Program-made: the position numbers and the translations under genes
In this document: piece by piece, positions 63,086 through 64,000 of the stretch
Position numbering within the stretch: the first letter of the stretch is position 1
How the letters are laid out: every line of letters starts with the position of its first letter
The notes under the pieces: model-generated
Told to the model about the DNA's origin: nothing
The model's input: only the letters and a program-made list of their open reading frames with translations
The model's database searches: none
NCBI GenBank assembly: GCA_016710165.1
Contig: JADJLJ010000001.1
Location: forward strand, 1,612,001 to 1,676,000
DNA length: 64,000 bases
Direction of reading: 5' to 3'
From: Chitinophagaceae bacterium
GTDB taxonomy: Bacteria; Bacteroidota; Bacteroidia; Chitinophagales; Chitinophagaceae

Positions 63086-63781
63086 TTAATCCCTGCTTCT
63101 TGACTGGTAGATCAATATGTACTGAACAAGCATGGCGATCGAAGCCAGTGCGGCAACCACATAAGTAAGTGCAGCCCATTTCAAAGCATCCTTTGCCTTT
63201 GTGTGCTCCGTATTGGTTGTGATGCGTGCCCCATCAAGCCATTTCAAAGCCCGGGATGAAGCATCAAATTCAACCGGCAATGTAATTACAGAGAAAAGGG
63301 TGCTGACGGCAAACAGAACAATGCCTATCAGCAGAACAGTGGGGTTTCCGCCACCAAAGCCAAACATACCCAGGCCTGCGATAATCACCCACTGCGATAA
63401 GGTACTGCTGATCTTGACCGCCGGAACTAGCTTGCTCCGCAGCATAAGCATTGAATAAGCGGTGGCATGCTGCACCGCATGCCCGCATTCGTGTGCTGCC
63501 ACAGCGGCAGCAGACACTGTCCTTCCTTCAAAAACATCCGGGCTGAGATTCACTGTTTTATTTAACGGATTGTAATGGTCGGAAAGAAAACCATCTGCCG
63601 AAATAACCTGTACATCATAGATGCCATTATCCTTCAGCATCTTTTCTGCCACTTCCCGGCCACTCATGCCGCTGCTGGTAGCAACCCGGCTGTATTCCGA
63701 GAATTTACTTTTTAAACGATACTGAACCAGCATACCGATAAGCATAAATACCACCGATATGGCTATTATTCCAATTGTCAT
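63086..63781 (-). CDS. membrane zinc metallopeptidase (YugP family)
   Basis: 231 residues. An N-terminal membrane helix (IGIIAISVVFMLIGMLVQYR), the zinc motif HECGHAVQH near residue 92, and two or three hydrophobic segments afterward (VIIAGLGMFGFGGGN; VLLIGIVLFAVSTLFSVITL), plus one at the C terminus. It matches the neutral zinc metallopeptidase family PF04298. Its segments flanking the motif (SDHYNPLNKTVNLSPDVFEG) are family-conserved. Substrate unknown. Monocistronic; the gene beyond it has its own terminator. Confidence 0.88.
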   Translation of the reverse strand: MTIGIIAISVVFMLIGMLVQYRLKSKFSEYSRVATSSGMSGREVAEKMLKDNGIYDVQVISADGFLSDHYNPLNKTVNLSPDVFEGRTVSAAAVAAHECGHAVQHATAYSMLMLRSKLVPAVKISSTLSQWVIIAGLGMFGFGGGNPTVLLIGIVLFAVSTLFSVITLPVEFDASSRALKWLDGARITTNTEHTKAKDALKWAALTYVVAALASIAMLVQYILIYQSRSRD

Positions 63782-63855
63782 GTTGCTATTTTTCTGTAGG
63801 AAATCGCAAACAGCAAGCCAGACCTTTTTTTATGCCATTTCGGCAAGGCAACAAA

Positions 63856-63880
63856 AAAGAGAGGATCGCTCCTCTCTTTA
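63856..63880 (-). terminator. terminator of the gene entering from the right edge
   Basis: AAAGAGAGGA pairs with TCCTCTCTTT around a four-base loop, with a T-run on the minus strand. Confidence 0.8.
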
Positions 63881-63904
63881 TGCTACTATATTCAGTTTAT
63901 ACTT

Positions 63905-64000
63905 TTATGCCTTATACTGGCCAGCCAGCCCTGCTGCCAGCTCTGTCATCTTCTTCAGCCCGTCTTCCGGCAAAGCGCCTTTTTTGAATTCAGCCAGGAT
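63905..64000 (-). CDS. 3' end of a truncated gene, possibly ATP synthase alpha
   Basis: Thirty-one codons and a TAA, in frame to the right edge. The protein end is helical, EFKKGALPEDGLKKMTELAA then GLAGQYKA. The F-ATPase alpha subunit of this bacterial group ends in a comparable helix, which is the only reason for the suggestion; too short to assign. Confidence 0.35.
   Translation of the reverse strand: MLAEFKKGALPEDGLKKMTELAAGLAGQYKA

Noticed and set aside
1..64000. tRNA, rRNA, riboswitch and integrase signals
   Set aside because: Intergenic stretches were read for cloverleaf, conserved RNA motifs and recombinase genes, and none was recognised; short or unusual ones could have been missed.

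Overview
The window reads as a chromosomal segment of a Bacteroidota bacterium, most likely Chitinophagaceae or a close relative and probably a metagenome or draft assembly. Evidence: several secreted proteins end in type IX secretion (T9SS) type-A sorting domains (YPNP start, Y-x-(V/I)-x-(L/M)-x-(N/D)-G end); SprB-type repeats; TAnnTTTG promoter elements; a GbsR-type regulator, ribonuclease Y, two ClpP paralogues beside clpX, and paired DUF1501/DUF1800 genes. The taxonomic call is inference from families and style, not from a marker tree.

Layout. 1-5.5 kb: a YkuK-like protein, a secreted M12-type metalloprotease with a T9SS tail followed by a decayed copy of that tail, a small secreted protein, a regulator/DCC/CoA-binding operon with a palindromic operator candidate, and a TonB-domain protein. 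5.5-10.4 kb: pyruvate dehydrogenase E2, dnaX and a GNAT-like protein. 10.4-32.5 kb: a surface-protein locus on the minus strand made of one giant adhesin (about 6,500 codons, broken in this assembly near 25.63-26.05 kb) and two smaller T9SS proteins that share a module with it. 33-38.4 kb: a small basic protein, a long imperfect inverted repeat, a VIT/vWA/TonB-plug/TPR/DUF2135 fusion, and T9SS-tail relics. 38.4-42.4 kb: a lipoprotein with a CxxCH haem motif facing DUF1501 and DUF1800 genes. 42.5-64 kb: mostly core genes (thiolase, pyrD, terC, rsmE, dnaB, pheT, zapA, rny, rplS, tatA, gatA, a lytic transglycosylase, pabB, purA, clpX, two clpP, a zinc metallopeptidase and the 3' end of a further gene).

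The giant adhesin is the centre of interest. In order from the N terminus it has an unusual 101-residue pre-signal extension, a signal peptide, autotransporter-associated beta-strand (PATR) repeats, about 26 near-identical 79-residue Ig-like modules interspersed with about ten 92-residue modules, two parallel beta-helix domains, a module shared with its two downstream neighbours, SprB repeats, and a C terminus with no recognisable T9SS tail. The two neighbours do carry tails, so the three genes may form one surface apparatus (inference).

A second theme is small repeated DNA that other features do not explain: degenerate heptamer arrays, a 21-bp palindromic word encoding L-P-(A/T)-G-Q-A-G in frame in two core genes, paired CCCCTAAAGGGG palindromes, and a 280-bp MITE-like inverted repeat. 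Several of these sit in frame inside aceF-like, pyrD, rsmE and pheT genes. No tRNA, rRNA, CRISPR array or intact transposase was recognised.
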